A DNA stretch of 55,080 nucleotides from Aerococcaceae bacterium DSM 111176 (GCA_015863215.1 JACBXN010000007.1:1-55080), one strand, 5' to 3'. Counted from the stretch's first letter, positions 14,613-23,684 are shown. The notes: generated by a model from the sequence alone, not told the origin. Translations and numbers: made by a program.

Positions 14613-16556
14613 ATGAGTTATCAAGCATTATATCGTGTCTGGCGACCACAAACATTTGATGAATTAGTGGGGCAAGAGATGATCAGTGAAACATTAAAAA
14701 ATGCCGTGAGTAATGAACAGTTGAGTCATGCTTATTTATTTACCGGTCCTCGTGGAACTGGGAAAACGAGTGCAGCGAAAATTTTAGCTAAAGCAGTTAA
14801 CTGCCCTAATCAAGTTGATGGGAACCCATGTAATAACTGTGATATTTGCGAGTTGATTACTTCAGGTCAATTGAGTGATGTGAATGAAATTGACGCGGCT
14901 AGTAATAATGGTGTAGAGGAAATTCGTGATTTAAGAGAAAATGTACGCTATGCAGCAACTCAAGCGCAGTACAAAGTGTATATTATTGATGAGGTCCATA
15001 TGTTAACAACTGGGGCCTTTAATGCATTATTAAAGACATTAGAAGAACCCCCTGCTCAAGTTATTTTCATTTTGGCAACGACGGAACCTCATAAAATTCC
15101 GGCGACAATAATTAGTCGTACCCAACGCTATGATTTTAAACGCATTCAGTCAATTGATATTATTAGACGCCTAAAAGAGGTCTTGGAATTTGATGGTGTC
15201 TCATATGATGAAGAGGCATTAGCTATTATTTCTCGAGCTGCTAATGGTGGATTGCGAGATGCTCTAAGTTTATTAGACCAAGCCCTTTCTTACGGGAATG
15301 ATGAGCTAACAGTCGCAACAGCGCTAGAAGTTTCTGGTAGTTTAAGCCAAGTTGAGTTAGTTCAATATTTACTAGCAGTTCACCATAGTAATAGCGGTGA
15401 AGCCCTTGAGATACTAAGGGAACAATTTAATCAAGGGAAACAAGCGAGTCGTTTTATTGAAGAATTGATTTCGTTTATTCGAGATGTCTTATTAACCATT
15501 CATACCAAAGAAAATCATACATTATTAAATGATGCAGAGTTGGAACCTTTGAATAATACAATGGATTCGCGTTTTTATTATGAAATGATTGACCAATTGA
15601 ACCTAGCGCAACAAAATATGCGCTTTTCGAATCAACCTGGCTTATACGTAGAGGTTGTGACGATTCAATTGTCAAATCATCTGGAAGAACAGGTTCAGTC
15701 AAATCCTCAAGTGGTAAATGCATCACCAGTAAATGAAGAAATTGCGGAATTAAAACAACAAATAGCCCACTTACACAGTCAATTAGATGGACAACATAAA
15801 CAAATGGCTGCCTTACAAGATAATGCCACACAGTCAATCGTTGATAAACCAATGCAGCCAAATGTGGAAGAATCAAATGCTCAACCAAAACAACCCGAAG
15901 CATTAACGCCTAGACAACGTCCACAAACAGCACAAACAAGGTATCAATTAAATAATGAAGATGTTTATTATGTGTTGAATCAAGCGACTTCTGAGGCAAT
16001 TACACAATGGAAAGCAAATTGGAAAATTCTACTCAATCGATTAACACCTCAAGATAGAATGCCGTTTAATGGTAGCCAGGTACGAGCTGCGGGTGGTGGG
16101 TATGTCGTGATTAGTTTTGAAAACGAACTTTACGCAGGAACATTACAAAACAACCAAACCTTAAGATATAAGTTTGAAGAGATTGCTGAACGTACCTTTG
16201 ACAAACCGATTTGTGTGATTGTTATTTTGGAAAAAGACTGGTCAGCGGTAAGGCAAAACTATATTGTTTTACGTCAACGTAACCAAAATCAGCCGATAGA
16301 ACTTCAAGGGTATACAGCACCAGAAAATATTCAGCATATTCAATCAAATGGGTATGATGAAACACCGGAAGAACAAATTGTAATCGATGATGAGCCGGAA
16401 GAAATGCCTGTAGTAGACTCTCCTCCAAGTATCGATACTTTAATGATGCAACAAGAGGCGACGATCGAAGAGGAAGAAGATGAAAAGCCAGTATTTATTT
16501 CTAAAGCAATTGAAATATTTGGCGAAGATAATATAAATATAGTGTATGACGATTAG
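14613..16556 (+). CDS. dnaX: DNA polymerase III subunit gamma/tau
   Basis: A 647-residue clamp-loader ATPase and holoenzyme organiser. Features in order: YRVWRPQTFDELVGQE at the N-terminus, Walker A GPRGTGKTSAAK (about residue 47), a zinc-binding cluster CPNQVDGNPCNNCDIC, Walker B VYIIDEVHML, the SRC-equivalent TIISRTQRYDF, then the collar domain and a long Gln/Asn-rich linker with a coiled coil near residue 375. The C-terminal tau-type region binds the polymerase. It looks like a full-length tau form; I saw no obvious slippery frameshift site for a gamma product. A strong GAGGGGG precedes the ATG. A terminator follows, so ebfC-recR has its own promoter. Confidence 0.97.
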   Translation: MSYQALYRVWRPQTFDELVGQEMISETLKNAVSNEQLSHAYLFTGPRGTGKTSAAKILAKAVNCPNQVDGNPCNNCDICELITSGQLSDVNEIDAASNNGVEEIRDLRENVRYAATQAQYKVYIIDEVHMLTTGAFNALLKTLEEPPAQVIFILATTEPHKIPATIISRTQRYDFKRIQSIDIIRRLKEVLEFDGVSYDEEALAIISRAANGGLRDALSLLDQALSYGNDELTVATALEVSGSLSQVELVQYLLAVHHSNSGEALEILREQFNQGKQASRFIEELISFIRDVLLTIHTKENHTLLNDAELEPLNNTMDSRFYYEMIDQLNLAQQNMRFSNQPGLYVEVVTIQLSNHLEEQVQSNPQVVNASPVNEEIAELKQQIAHLHSQLDGQHKQMAALQDNATQSIVDKPMQPNVEESNAQPKQPEALTPRQRPQTAQTRYQLNNEDVYYVLNQATSEAITQWKANWKILLNRLTPQDRMPFNGSQVRAAGGGYVVISFENELYAGTLQNNQTLRYKFEEIAERTFDKPICVIVILEKDWSAVRQNYIVLRQRNQNQPIELQGYTAPENIQHIQSNGYDETPEEQIVIDDEPEEMPVVDSPPSIDTLMMQQEATIEEEEDEKPVFISKAIEIFGEDNINIVYDD

Positions 16557-16562
16557 AAGTGT

Positions 16563-16590
16563 CCCCATCTTTTTCGGTGGGGTTCTTTTA
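16563..16590 (+). terminator. Terminator of dnaX
   Basis: CCCCATC (16563-16569) pairs with GGTGGGG (16576-16582) with one G-U, followed by TTCTTTTATTTTT. Confidence 0.8.
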
Positions 16591-16664
16591 TTTTTGGGAA
16601 TATTTTAATGGGTCTTTTTCAGTAAAAACGTTATTATATCAATAACGAGATAGAGACTAGTGCT

Positions 16665-16693
16665 TTGAGTCATATCACTGTATATGCTATAAT
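16665..16693 (+). promoter_or_regulatory. Promoter of the ebfC-recR-tmk operon
   Basis: TTGAGT (16665-16670) and TATAAT (16688-16693) are 17 bases apart, with TGC in front of the -10. It drives a tightly packed run of genes that may extend to tag. Confidence 0.8.
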
Positions 16694-16743
16694 AATGCGT
16701 AACTGAGTATAAAAATAAAATTAAAATCATAGGAGGCTATCAA

Positions 16744-17064
16744 ATGAAAGGTATGAATATGGGGAACATGCAAGGTATGATGAAACAGATGCAAAAAATG
16801 CAAAAAGACATGAAAAAAGAACAGGAAGCATTAGAGGCAACTGTTTTTGAAGCAGCGGATGCTAATAATTTAGTGCAAGTTAAAATGTCTGGTAAAAAAG
16901 AATTAATTGATTTACAAATTGACGAGGCATTAGTTGATCCAGATGATGTGGATATGTTACAAGATTTAGTTATTGCAACGGTTAATGATGCGTTAACTCA
17001 AGTAGATAAAACAACAGAGGAACGTATGGGACGCTTTACACAAGGGCTTAATTTACCGTTCTAA
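16744..17064 (+). CDS. ebfC: YbaB/EbfC nucleoid-associated protein
   Basis: A 106-residue DNA-binding protein. The Met/Gly/Gln-rich start (MGNMQGMMKQMQKMQKDM) is typical, followed by the helix-strand core with VQVKMSGKKELIDLQID and VNDALTQVDK. Dimers act as tweezers on DNA and affect nucleoid structure and expression. It is almost always encoded between dnaX and recR, as here. AGGAGG precedes the ATG. An alternative ATG nine bases downstream exists. Confidence 0.93.
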   Translation: MKGMNMGNMQGMMKQMQKMQKDMKKEQEALEATVFEAADANNLVQVKMSGKKELIDLQIDEALVDPDDVDMLQDLVIATVNDALTQVDKTTEERMGRFTQGLNLPF

Positions 17065-17082
17065 TTTAGAGGAGGATGCAAA

Positions 17083-17679
17083 GTGCAGTATCCAGCACCG
17101 ATTGCAAAATTAATTAACAGCTTTACAAAGTTACCTGGTATTGGTGCGAAAACGGCTGCCCGACTCGCTTTTTATATTTTAGAGATGCCTGAGTCAGATG
17201 TTTTAGAATTTGCACAAAATTTAATCAATGCTAAGAGGGATTTAACTCACTGTTCCGTTTGTGGAAATATTACGGATCAGGATCCTTGTATTATCTGTAG
17301 TGATCGTGGCCGTGATAAGAGTATTATCTTGGTTGTTGAAGACACACGAGACGTTATGTCGATGGAACGCATGCAAGAGTTTAATGGTTACTATCATGTC
17401 CTAGGTGGTGTACTATCACCAATGGAAGGAACTGGACCAGATGATTTGAACGTTGCACCATTAATTAAGCGACTTGCTGACGAAGCAGTTAAGGAAGTAA
17501 TCATTGCAACCAATGCCACTTCCGAGGGTGAAGCGACCGCGGTTTATTTATCCCGTTTAATTAAACCGTCAGGAATCAAAGTAACAAGGCTAGCCCATGG
17601 GCTGTCAGTTGGTTCAGATATCGAATACGCTGATGAGATGACTTTATTTAGAGCCATCGAAGGGCGGCGTGAAATTTAG
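17083..17679 (+). CDS. recR: Recombination mediator RecR
   Basis: A 198-residue protein of standard length. It has the N-terminal helix-hairpin-helix ([14 protein letters not shown]), a C4 zinc finger [16 protein letters not shown] (about 57-72), the Toprim domain with the acidic VVEDTRD, and the C-terminal Walker-like region. RecR works with RecO and RecF to load RecA at gaps. The start is GTG at 17083, with GAGGAGG upstream. Its final codons precede tmk by only 13 bases and the ribosome binding site of tmk overlaps its stop region. Confidence 0.97.
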   Translation: MQYPAPIAKLINSFTKLPGIGAKTAARLAFYILEMPESDVLEFAQNLINAKRDLTHCSVCGNITDQDPCIICSDRGRDKSIILVVEDTRDVMSMERMQEFNGYYHVLGGVLSPMEGTGPDDLNVAPLIKRLADEAVKEVIIATNATSEGEATAVYLSRLIKPSGIKVTRLAHGLSVGSDIEYADEMTLFRAIEGRREI

Positions 17680-17692
17680 TAAGGAGATAAGT

Positions 17693-18331
17693 ATGCCTAA
17701 GGGAAAATTCATATCATTTGAGGGGCCAGATGGTTCTGGAAAAACTTCAGTTATCAAAGCAATTGCCGCTTATATGGAAGAGCAGGGCCAGTCTATATAT
17801 ACAACGAGAGAACCTGGTGGGACTGGCAGTGTGATTGCTGAAGAAATAAGGGAATTAATTCTAGATGTTAGACATACTAATATGGATGCACGTACTGAAG
17901 CCTTATTGTATGCTGCGGGACGTCGCCAACATTTAACTGAAGTTATTTTGCCAAAATTAGAACGAGGACATCTAGTATTGAGTGACCGTTTTGTTGACAG
18001 CTCATTAGTGTACCAAGGTATTGCACGTGGATTGACTGTTGAACGTGTCAAAGAAATTAATGACTTTGCAATAGAGGGTCATTTACCAGATATGACTATT
18101 TTAATTGATGTTCCAGCAGAAGTTGGCCTAGAGAGAATTTATGCGGCGAAAGGGACAAGACAGTTTGATCGTTTAGATCAAGAAGGACTAGAATTTCACC
18201 AGAGTGTCCGTGAAGCTTTCTTGGAATTAGCAGCGAATGACGAGCGTATCCATTTGATTAATGGAAATCAACCCATTGAAAATGTGGTAAGTGATTGCCT
18301 GGAGTTATTGAAAACAAACAACCTGATTTAA
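17693..18331 (+). CDS. tmk: Thymidylate kinase
   Basis: A 212-residue dTMP kinase that makes dTDP. P-loop FEGPDGSGKTS (about 9-19), the TREPGGT motif (about 37-43) carrying the catalytic arginine, and LSDRFVDSSLVYQG binding the base. The LID region near 145-155 (AAKGTRQFDRLDQ) has the arginine typical of the class. I chose the ATG at 17693 because AAGGAG lies 7 bases upstream; a GTG at 17669 inside the end of recR is in frame but has no ribosome binding site. Cotranscribed with recR and darA. Confidence 0.96.
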   Translation: MPKGKFISFEGPDGSGKTSVIKAIAAYMEEQGQSIYTTREPGGTGSVIAEEIRELILDVRHTNMDARTEALLYAAGRRQHLTEVILPKLERGHLVLSDRFVDSSLVYQGIARGLTVERVKEINDFAIEGHLPDMTILIDVPAEVGLERIYAAKGTRQFDRLDQEGLEFHQSVREAFLELAANDERIHLINGNQPIENVVSDCLELLKTNNLI

Positions 18332-18351
18332 TGAAAGTGAGGAAATGAAAC

Positions 18352-18681
18352 ATGAAACTAATTTTAGCCATTGTTCAAGACCAAGATCGACAAGTATTAG
18401 CAGATGCTCTCATGGAAGCAGATTTAAGAACGACACAATTAAAGAGTACAGGTTCATTTTTAAGAGCGGGAAGTACAACTTTTCTTATTGGGGTTGAGGA
18501 TAACCAAGTAAACTCAACACTTGCAATCATTGAAGAAAATTGTAAAGCACGTGAACAATATTTTGCTTCTCCGATGGGGTATGATATTAACTTTGAGATG
18601 TCGACAGCATTTCCGGTGGAAGTTGAAGTGGGTGGAGCTGTTTGTTTTGTTCTGCCTGTTGATTCACATCATCGCTTTTAA
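18352..18681 (+). CDS. darA: Cyclic-di-AMP receptor DarA (PstA)
   Basis: A 109-residue PII-like protein. MKLILAIVQDQD opens the fold, DLRTTQLKSTGSFLRAGSTT contains the T-loop side and the conserved Thr and Gly residues that hold c-di-AMP, and VEVEVGGAVCFVLPVD closes it. Family knowledge: a trimer that binds c-di-AMP, encoded between tmk and holB in Firmicutes, with downstream partners unknown. Its presence implies a diadenylate cyclase elsewhere in the genome. Spacing on both sides is short (20 and 9 bases), so it is expressed with DNA replication genes. Confidence 0.93.
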   Translation: MKLILAIVQDQDRQVLADALMEADLRTTQLKSTGSFLRAGSTTFLIGVEDNQVNSTLAIIEENCKAREQYFASPMGYDINFEMSTAFPVEVEVGGAVCFVLPVDSHHRF

Positions 18682-18690
18682 TTAACGATT

Positions 18691-19653
18691 ATGCATGAAA
18701 CTTATTTCAGACGTTTAGTAGATAACAATCATTTAGTGCATGCTTATGCATTTACAGGAATCAATACTGCTGAGAAAGAAAAAACAACGGATTATCTTTT
18801 AGCGTTGTTAGCTTGCCAAAACAAGACATCCGAAGGCGAGGCTTGTGGTGAATGTGATATTTGCCACCGCATTCGAGAAGGTAATTTTCCAGATGTATTA
18901 TATGTTGAACCGGACGGTCGGTCAGTTCGAGTTGATCAAATCCGTGAATTAAAGCAATGGGTAGCAACGACTCCTGTTGAAACGACATTTAAACTTGCGG
19001 TAATTCAGCAAGCAGAATTAATGAATACATCAGCTTCGAATGCGTTATTAACGGTATTAGAGGAACCGGTAGATCATGTATATATGATTTTATGGGTTAA
19101 TAATCAAGCTAATTTATTACCAACTATCCAATCACGTGTTCAGATGGTCAGCTTTGACGAGGGAGATTATAAACAAAAGCAACAACTTTTTGTTGAGCAG
19201 GGGTATTCCTCTGCTCATGCTTTCGTTTTATCGCATTTGCCAACCGAAAATGTTGGATTATTAACTGCGACTTACCCTCCTGGGGACTTTGACCATTGGT
19301 TAAGGGACTATCATTACTATTACCAGCTATTAGTACAAGGTGAAATGCAAAGTTTCGTCACAGTAGAAACGCATTTGAAGAAGCATTTAAAACCAGTGCC
19401 GGTGTCATTATTAGGTATAGATTACTTGCTCTTTATTAATTACCATTTATTACTAAGAGTCACCAGTGATAGTAACGCCGAGACGCCTTCAATGTATGAG
19501 TCATTTTTTAACAATTTAATTAAACACAAAAATCCAAGCATATCGTTATTATTGGATATTAACCAATATTTAATACAGGCAAAACAATATATACAAGCCA
19601 ATGTTTCGCCACAATTAGCCTTGGAGCAATTAACCATCAATATTTGTAAATAG
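18691..19653 (+). CDS. holB: DNA polymerase III subunit delta'
   Basis: A 320-residue clamp-loader subunit. It keeps the zinc cluster CQNKTSEGEACGECDIC and the sensor-like segments (SASNALLTVLEEP) of the DnaX fold. It lacks a Walker A lysine (FTGINTAEKEK where GxxGxGKT would be), which is the hallmark of the non-ATPase delta' subunit. The IQSRVQMVSF segment corresponds to the arginine-finger SRC motif. It starts 9 bases after darA. In B. subtilis ricT (yaaT) follows holB; here yabA follows directly. Confidence 0.94.
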   Translation: MHETYFRRLVDNNHLVHAYAFTGINTAEKEKTTDYLLALLACQNKTSEGEACGECDICHRIREGNFPDVLYVEPDGRSVRVDQIRELKQWVATTPVETTFKLAVIQQAELMNTSASNALLTVLEEPVDHVYMILWVNNQANLLPTIQSRVQMVSFDEGDYKQKQQLFVEQGYSSAHAFVLSHLPTENVGLLTATYPPGDFDHWLRDYHYYYQLLVQGEMQSFVTVETHLKKHLKPVPVSLLGIDYLLFINYHLLLRVTSDSNAETPSMYESFFNNLIKHKNPSISLLLDINQYLIQAKQYIQANVSPQLALEQLTINICK

Positions 19654-19664
19654 GGAGGGAGAAT

Positions 19665-20039
19665 ATGAGCCACGATTTAATTCAAGAATTAATCGATAAA
19701 GCGGAGAGTGATTTATTGCATTTAAGCGACACGATTGCTGAACTTAGAGAGAGTATGTCGCACCTGATGGAACAAAATAATCAATTAAAGCTGAAAAATC
19801 AGGAATTAACGGACATTATTTTAAGTAAAGATATTGAAAATGATGTTTTAAAGGAAGAAGACTCGATCTTGATTGAAAATAAACCGAGTGGGAGAGATCG
19901 TCTTCAAGCATATTACGATGATGGCATTCATATTTGCCATGAGTTTTTTGGAATGCCGATTACATCAGGAGAGGAATGCCTGTTTTGTAATAAATTCCTA
20001 GAAGAATTAGAAAAAAGAGATAGCAGTAAATCTGCTTAA
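19665..20039 (+). CDS. yabA: Replication initiation control protein YabA
   Basis: A 124-residue negative regulator of initiation that bridges DnaA and the sliding clamp. The N-terminal half (about 1-65) is a coiled coil for tetramerisation (LSDTIAELRESMSHLMEQ and on). The C-terminal zinc domain has the ligands in HICHEFFGMPITSGEECLFC (His and three Cys). AGGGAGG precedes the ATG. Placing it beside holB and darA matches the Firmicutes order. Confidence 0.95.
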   Translation: MSHDLIQELIDKAESDLLHLSDTIAELRESMSHLMEQNNQLKLKNQELTDIILSKDIENDVLKEEDSILIENKPSGRDRLQAYYDDGIHICHEFFGMPITSGEECLFCNKFLEELEKRDSSKSA

Positions 20040-20048
20040 ACGGATGAA

Positions 20049-20810
20049 TTGAGGGAGGTTTTTGACATCGAGAAAGCATTATTGAAAGAGAATGAACGCA
20101 TTGATCAATTTACACAAGACGGCATTCAATTAATTCAAAGTGGCAATTATTTTACGATGTCGATTGATGCAATATTGCTTGCGAATTTTATTGAATTACC
20201 ATCAAAAGCCTTCAATTATATCGATTTTTGCTCCGGTAATGGTGTCATTCCATTGCTATTATCTAAAAAAACAGATCAATCTTTATTAGGTATAGAAATT
20301 CAAGAACCATTAGTGGATATGGCTAGACGTAGTGCCCGGTTAAATGGTGTTGAAGAGCGTGTAACCTTTATCCAAGGCGATTTAAATGACTATAAGAGGC
20401 CAGCATCTATTCTGTATGACATTATAAGTTGTAATCCGCCCTACTTCCTAGTGGAAAATAGCCAAGAAACACATAAATTATCTAGCCACGCCATTGCACG
20501 ACATGAAATTTACTTAACAATGGATCAGTGGGTCAAGAAAGCCAAATCTTTGTTGAAGACAAAAGGGAAATTATATATCGTCCATCGACCGGATCGATTG
20601 GATGATTTATTTAAGACGTTAGATAATTATCAATTTGGCGTTAACCGTCTGCAGTTTATTTATCCTAAAGTGGGTGAACAAGCTAATGGTGTGATGATTG
20701 AAGCGATTGCTCAAGGTGGACGTCGTGGGGTTAAAATTGAACCACCGATTATTGTTCACGAAGAAGATGGTAATTATACTGAAAAAATGATGGCAATTTA
20801 TCATGGATAA
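20049..20810 (+). CDS. trmN6: tRNA1(Val) A37 N6-methyltransferase (YabB/TrmN6)
   Basis: An approximately 250-residue SAM-dependent methyltransferase. YIDFCSGNGVIPLLLS is the SAM-binding motif I, ILYDIISCNPPYF carries the NPPY catalytic motif of N6-adenine methylases, and the C-terminus has GRRGVKIEPPIIVH. The start is unclear. A very strong Shine-Dalgarno, GAGGGAGGT, at 20051-20059 lies downstream of the only in-frame TTG (20049). It is correctly spaced for an ATC codon at 20067, and the next in-frame TTG is at 20082 (then KENERIDQF, where relatives begin). I give the longest frame and flag the ambiguity. The GIY-YIG gene overlaps its end by eight bases. Confidence 0.9.
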   Translation: MREVFDIEKALLKENERIDQFTQDGIQLIQSGNYFTMSIDAILLANFIELPSKAFNYIDFCSGNGVIPLLLSKKTDQSLLGIEIQEPLVDMARRSARLNGVEERVTFIQGDLNDYKRPASILYDIISCNPPYFLVENSQETHKLSSHAIARHEIYLTMDQWVKKAKSLLKTKGKLYIVHRPDRLDDLFKTLDNYQFGVNRLQFIYPKVGEQANGVMIEAIAQGGRRGVKIEPPIIVHEEDGNYTEKMMAIYHG

Positions 20811-21150
20811 TCGTATACAATCCCATTATTTTTATGTTTTATATTGTCGTGATGGAACACTATATGGGGGGTATACGAATAATCTAACGAATCGTATACA
20901 AACACATAATGACGGAACAGGCGCTAAATACACGAGACCAGCATCTAGAAGGCCCGTTCATGCTATTTATGCAGAACGATTTGATGATAAACGTTTAGCG
21001 ATGTCACAAGAATATCATTTTAAAAAGCTGAAACGGCCACAAAAAATTGCTTATCTTAAAGAAAATGGGCAAGAAGATATTACGAGTGGTCGCTTGGTGA
21101 TGGTAAATAAAATCAAGGAAGGAGGTATTGATGATGCAGAAACAACGTAG
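20803..21150 (+). CDS. GIY-YIG nuclease family protein (YazA, UPF0213)
   Basis: A 115-residue single-domain GIY-YIG protein. FYVLYCRDGTLYGGYTNNL supplies the two short motifs (here YVL and YGG), then RIQTHNDGTGAKYTR with the conserved Arg and YAERFDDKRLAMSQEYHFKKL with the metal-binding Glu. This stand-alone family is conserved between yabB and rsmI in Firmicutes and its substrate is not established. It overlaps both neighbours, so translation is coupled. Confidence 0.92.
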   Translation: MDNRIQSHYFYVLYCRDGTLYGGYTNNLTNRIQTHNDGTGAKYTRPASRRPVHAIYAERFDDKRLAMSQEYHFKKLKRPQKIAYLKENGQEDITSGRLVMVNKIKEGGIDDAETT

Positions 21151-22006
21151 TTTTCAACAGGATGCGTTACATGAATTTGGAAAGCTCTATCTGATTCCTA
21201 CGCCGATTGGAAATTTGGAAGATATGACTTACCGGGCAGTAAGGTTACTGGGGGAAGTTGACTTGCTATTGGCGGAAGACACGAGACATACGATAAAATT
21301 ATTGAATCACTTTGGTATTAATACAAAAATGCAAAGTTTTCATGAACATTCCAATCTTCATGAAATTGATAACTACATTGAAAAGTTACAGCAAGGGCAG
21401 AGTATTGGTTTAGTTAGTGATGCAGGTATGCCACTGATTAATGATCCAGGACATCCATTGGTGACACGAGTATTGGATGCAGATATCCCAGTGGTTAGTC
21501 TACCAGGAGCTAATGCTGCCTTAACTGCATTGATTGCCTCTGGATTATCCGCTGAACGATTTACTTATTATGGCTTTTTCCCAAGAGATAAGAAAGAGCA
21601 ACAAAATATATTGGAATTAATCGGTAATCACGACGAAACGGCATTGTTTTATGAATCACCTTACCGAATCAAACAAGCAATTCAAGCAGTTATTAAGCAT
21701 TTAGGTCAAGAGCGCGAAGTGGTCATAGCGAGAGAATTAACGAAGAGTTATGAGGAATATCTGCGTGGGCAAGCTTTGGAATTATTGACCTATTTGGAAG
21801 AAAATCAGCTTAAAGGGGAAATTGTTTTACTCATTGAAGGTGGCGGTTTAAAAACTCTGGCTAATTTCGATCATTTAACTTATAAACAACATGTCGAGTT
21901 GTTGATGTCCAGTCAGGGATTGATACCGAAAGAGGCAATTAAGCAAGTGGCAAAATTAAGGAGCGTTAAAAAACAAGAAGTATATAATGCTTTTCATGAG
22001 CTATAA
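21131..22006 (+). CDS. rsmI: 16S rRNA (cytidine-1402-2'-O)-methyltransferase RsmI
   Basis: A 291-residue tetrapyrrole-methylase-fold enzyme that methylates the 2'-OH of C1402 in 16S rRNA. It has LYLIPTPIGNLEDMTYRA at the N-terminus, LLAEDTRHT, LVSDAGMPLINDPG (SAM pocket) and PGANAALTALIASGL. Start chosen at the ATG at 21131, 5 bases after AAGGAGGT; an ATG three bases later and a TTG three bases earlier are equally in frame. It overlaps the end of the GIY-YIG gene. Confidence 0.95.
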   Translation: MMQKQRSFQQDALHEFGKLYLIPTPIGNLEDMTYRAVRLLGEVDLLLAEDTRHTIKLLNHFGINTKMQSFHEHSNLHEIDNYIEKLQQGQSIGLVSDAGMPLINDPGHPLVTRVLDADIPVVSLPGANAALTALIASGLSAERFTYYGFFPRDKKEQQNILELIGNHDETALFYESPYRIKQAIQAVIKHLGQEREVVIARELTKSYEEYLRGQALELLTYLEENQLKGEIVLLIEGGGLKTLANFDHLTYKQHVELLMSSQGLIPKEAIKQVAKLRSVKKQEVYNAFHEL

Positions 22007-22014
22007 GGAGGTTA

Positions 22015-23028
22015 ATGGTGGATTTATATCTTCTAAGTAGTTTATTGTTAATAATTGGTGGAATTGCACTTTGGTTAAAGAAAACACATATACAGCCAGT
22101 CACTTTCTTTGCTTATGGTCTAGCCCTTATGATGGTTGCTTTTGTTGAATCGAGCAATATTCAATTTATTTTTGCAGTGCGTTACTTCGTCTATGTTATT
22201 AGTGGTTTTGTCATTGCCTTTATGCCGATTATTTTCCTTCTTATTTTTATCTTAATTATTTTAAAAGGGCGTAAAGCATCGAAGGAACAAATGTCACAGA
22301 TGATCACTAATAGTTTGATTGCCATATTCTTATTAGCGGTAACAGTTATAATTATGTGGGGGATGTTTAATTTTGAGCAAGAATCTTGGGAAGCACTCGT
22401 TTCAGCTCTGGTAAATATGACTATTTATTTTATTGCTATTATATTTACTTTTATAACTTTAAATACCATTCTTCATCTCCTACCAGTGAAGTCACCGGTT
22501 CAATTGATTGCAATTTTAGGTGCACGTGTTGAGGACCCGGAACAGATTCCGCTTATTTTAACAAGACGTGTTAAATACGCCATCAAAGTTTTTAATAAAT
22601 TAACATCAACTGAACAAAAGAATGTCCGTTTTATTGTTTCAGGGAGTAAATCCGTTAGTGATGCAATTTCCGAAGCATTAGCAATGGAACGTTTGTTGAT
22701 AAAAGATGGTATACCTAAATCGCAAATTATTCTTGAAGAACAGGCGACAACAACCGAAGAAAACTTATTTTTTATTAAAAGGGTAATGGAATCGAACCAA
22801 TGGTTAGGTGATTTATTGGTCATTACAAGTGATTTCCATTTAGTTAGGACACAATTACTTGCTTGGAATCAGGGAGTAACTGTTAATCTAAAGGGAGCAA
22901 ACACACCATTTTGGTTAGTGCCCTATTATTTAGTGCGTGATTTGCTAGGTTTTATTGTTCTCACCAAAGGGATTAATGTAACGTTGTTGATATACTTATT
23001 CATAAGAGGGTTCATTGTTCAAATGTAA
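22015..23028 (+). CDS. DUF218/YdcF-like membrane protein
   Basis: A 337-residue protein. The N-terminal half (about 1-160) holds five to six membrane helices, and a DUF218 (YdcF-like) domain follows, with LIAILGARVEDP (the usual VVLGAG strand), FIVSGSKSVSDAISEALAM, ILEEQATTTEENLFF and LLVITSDFHLVRT, which are the four classic blocks. DUF218 proteins include SanA and ElyC and affect envelope precursor metabolism; the biochemical activity is unsettled. AAGGAGG stands just before the ATG and the gap to rsmI is 8 bases, so it extends the replication operon. A final membrane helix may lie at the C-terminus. Confidence 0.82.
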   Translation: MVDLYLLSSLLLIIGGIALWLKKTHIQPVTFFAYGLALMMVAFVESSNIQFIFAVRYFVYVISGFVIAFMPIIFLLIFILIILKGRKASKEQMSQMITNSLIAIFLLAVTVIIMWGMFNFEQESWEALVSALVNMTIYFIAIIFTFITLNTILHLLPVKSPVQLIAILGARVEDPEQIPLILTRRVKYAIKVFNKLTSTEQKNVRFIVSGSKSVSDAISEALAMERLLIKDGIPKSQIILEEQATTTEENLFFIKRVMESNQWLGDLLVITSDFHLVRTQLLAWNQGVTVNLKGANTPFWLVPYYLVRDLLGFIVLTKGINVTLLIYLFIRGFIVQM

Positions 23029-23040
23029 GGAGTGTTAAAA

Positions 23041-23592
23041 TTGGTTGAAGTCAAACGTTGCGACTGGATCCAAGGGAAACCAGATTATTATGTTCATTAC
23101 CATGATCATATTTGGGGTAAACCTGAGTATGATGATCAGGCGTTATATAAATGGTTAATACTTGAGTGTTTTCATACCGGTCTCTCATGGCAATTAGTTT
23201 TATCAAAGGAAGCTCATTTTAGTGAAGCATTTTTAGACTATGATTACCAATTAGTGGCACAATTTACCGAAGACGATATTCAAAGATTAAAGAATAATCC
23301 AGGAATTATCCGACATGAAGGTAAAATTAAAGCAGCAATTAACAACGCTAAAGCATTTATGGAAATACAAAATGAATATGGCTCTTTTAAAGAGTATATT
23401 TGGGGTTTTACCGATGGACAGCAAGTGGTGAAGCAAACAGATGACCATTTAACACGGTCAGATTTGAGTGATACTATAACAAAATCACTCAAAGCACACG
23501 GCTTTAAATGGGTAGGGTCAGTGACAATCTATTCTTATCTACAGGCTATTGGTATAATTAATGATCATGACTTAGCATGTGACTTTAGGTAA
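23041..23592 (+). CDS. tag: DNA-3-methyladenine glycosylase I
   Basis: A 183-residue Tag-type base-excision glycosylase removing 3-methyladenine. The N-terminal VKRCDWIQGKPDYYVHYHDH contains the zinc-ligand Cys and the conserved YHD. WGKPEYDDQALYKWLILE follows, with the acidic pocket residue, and GLSWQLVLSKEAHF lines the base pocket. HGFKWVGSVTIYSYLQAIG and NDHDLACDFR hold the late zinc ligands. I chose the TTG at 23041, 8 bases after AAGGAG; the GTG at 23032 overlaps that site. Last gene of the long rightward run, closed by the next terminator. Confidence 0.94.
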   Translation: MVEVKRCDWIQGKPDYYVHYHDHIWGKPEYDDQALYKWLILECFHTGLSWQLVLSKEAHFSEAFLDYDYQLVAQFTEDDIQRLKNNPGIIRHEGKIKAAINNAKAFMEIQNEYGSFKEYIWGFTDGQQVVKQTDDHLTRSDLSDTITKSLKAHGFKWVGSVTIYSYLQAIGIINDHDLACDFR

Positions 23593-23635
23593 TGTATTGA
23601 ATTAATAAGATAGAAAATCGAATACAATAATCAAA

Positions 23636-23684
23636 AAATCGCACCCAACTAATGTTTAAAACATTAATTGGGTGCGATTTTTTA
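23636..23684. terminator. Strong bidirectional terminator
   Basis: AAATCGCACCCAA pairs with TTGGGTGCGATTT, with a further AATGT/ACATT inner stem, flanked by A and T tracts. It lies between the convergent genes tag and mscL. Confidence 0.92.
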
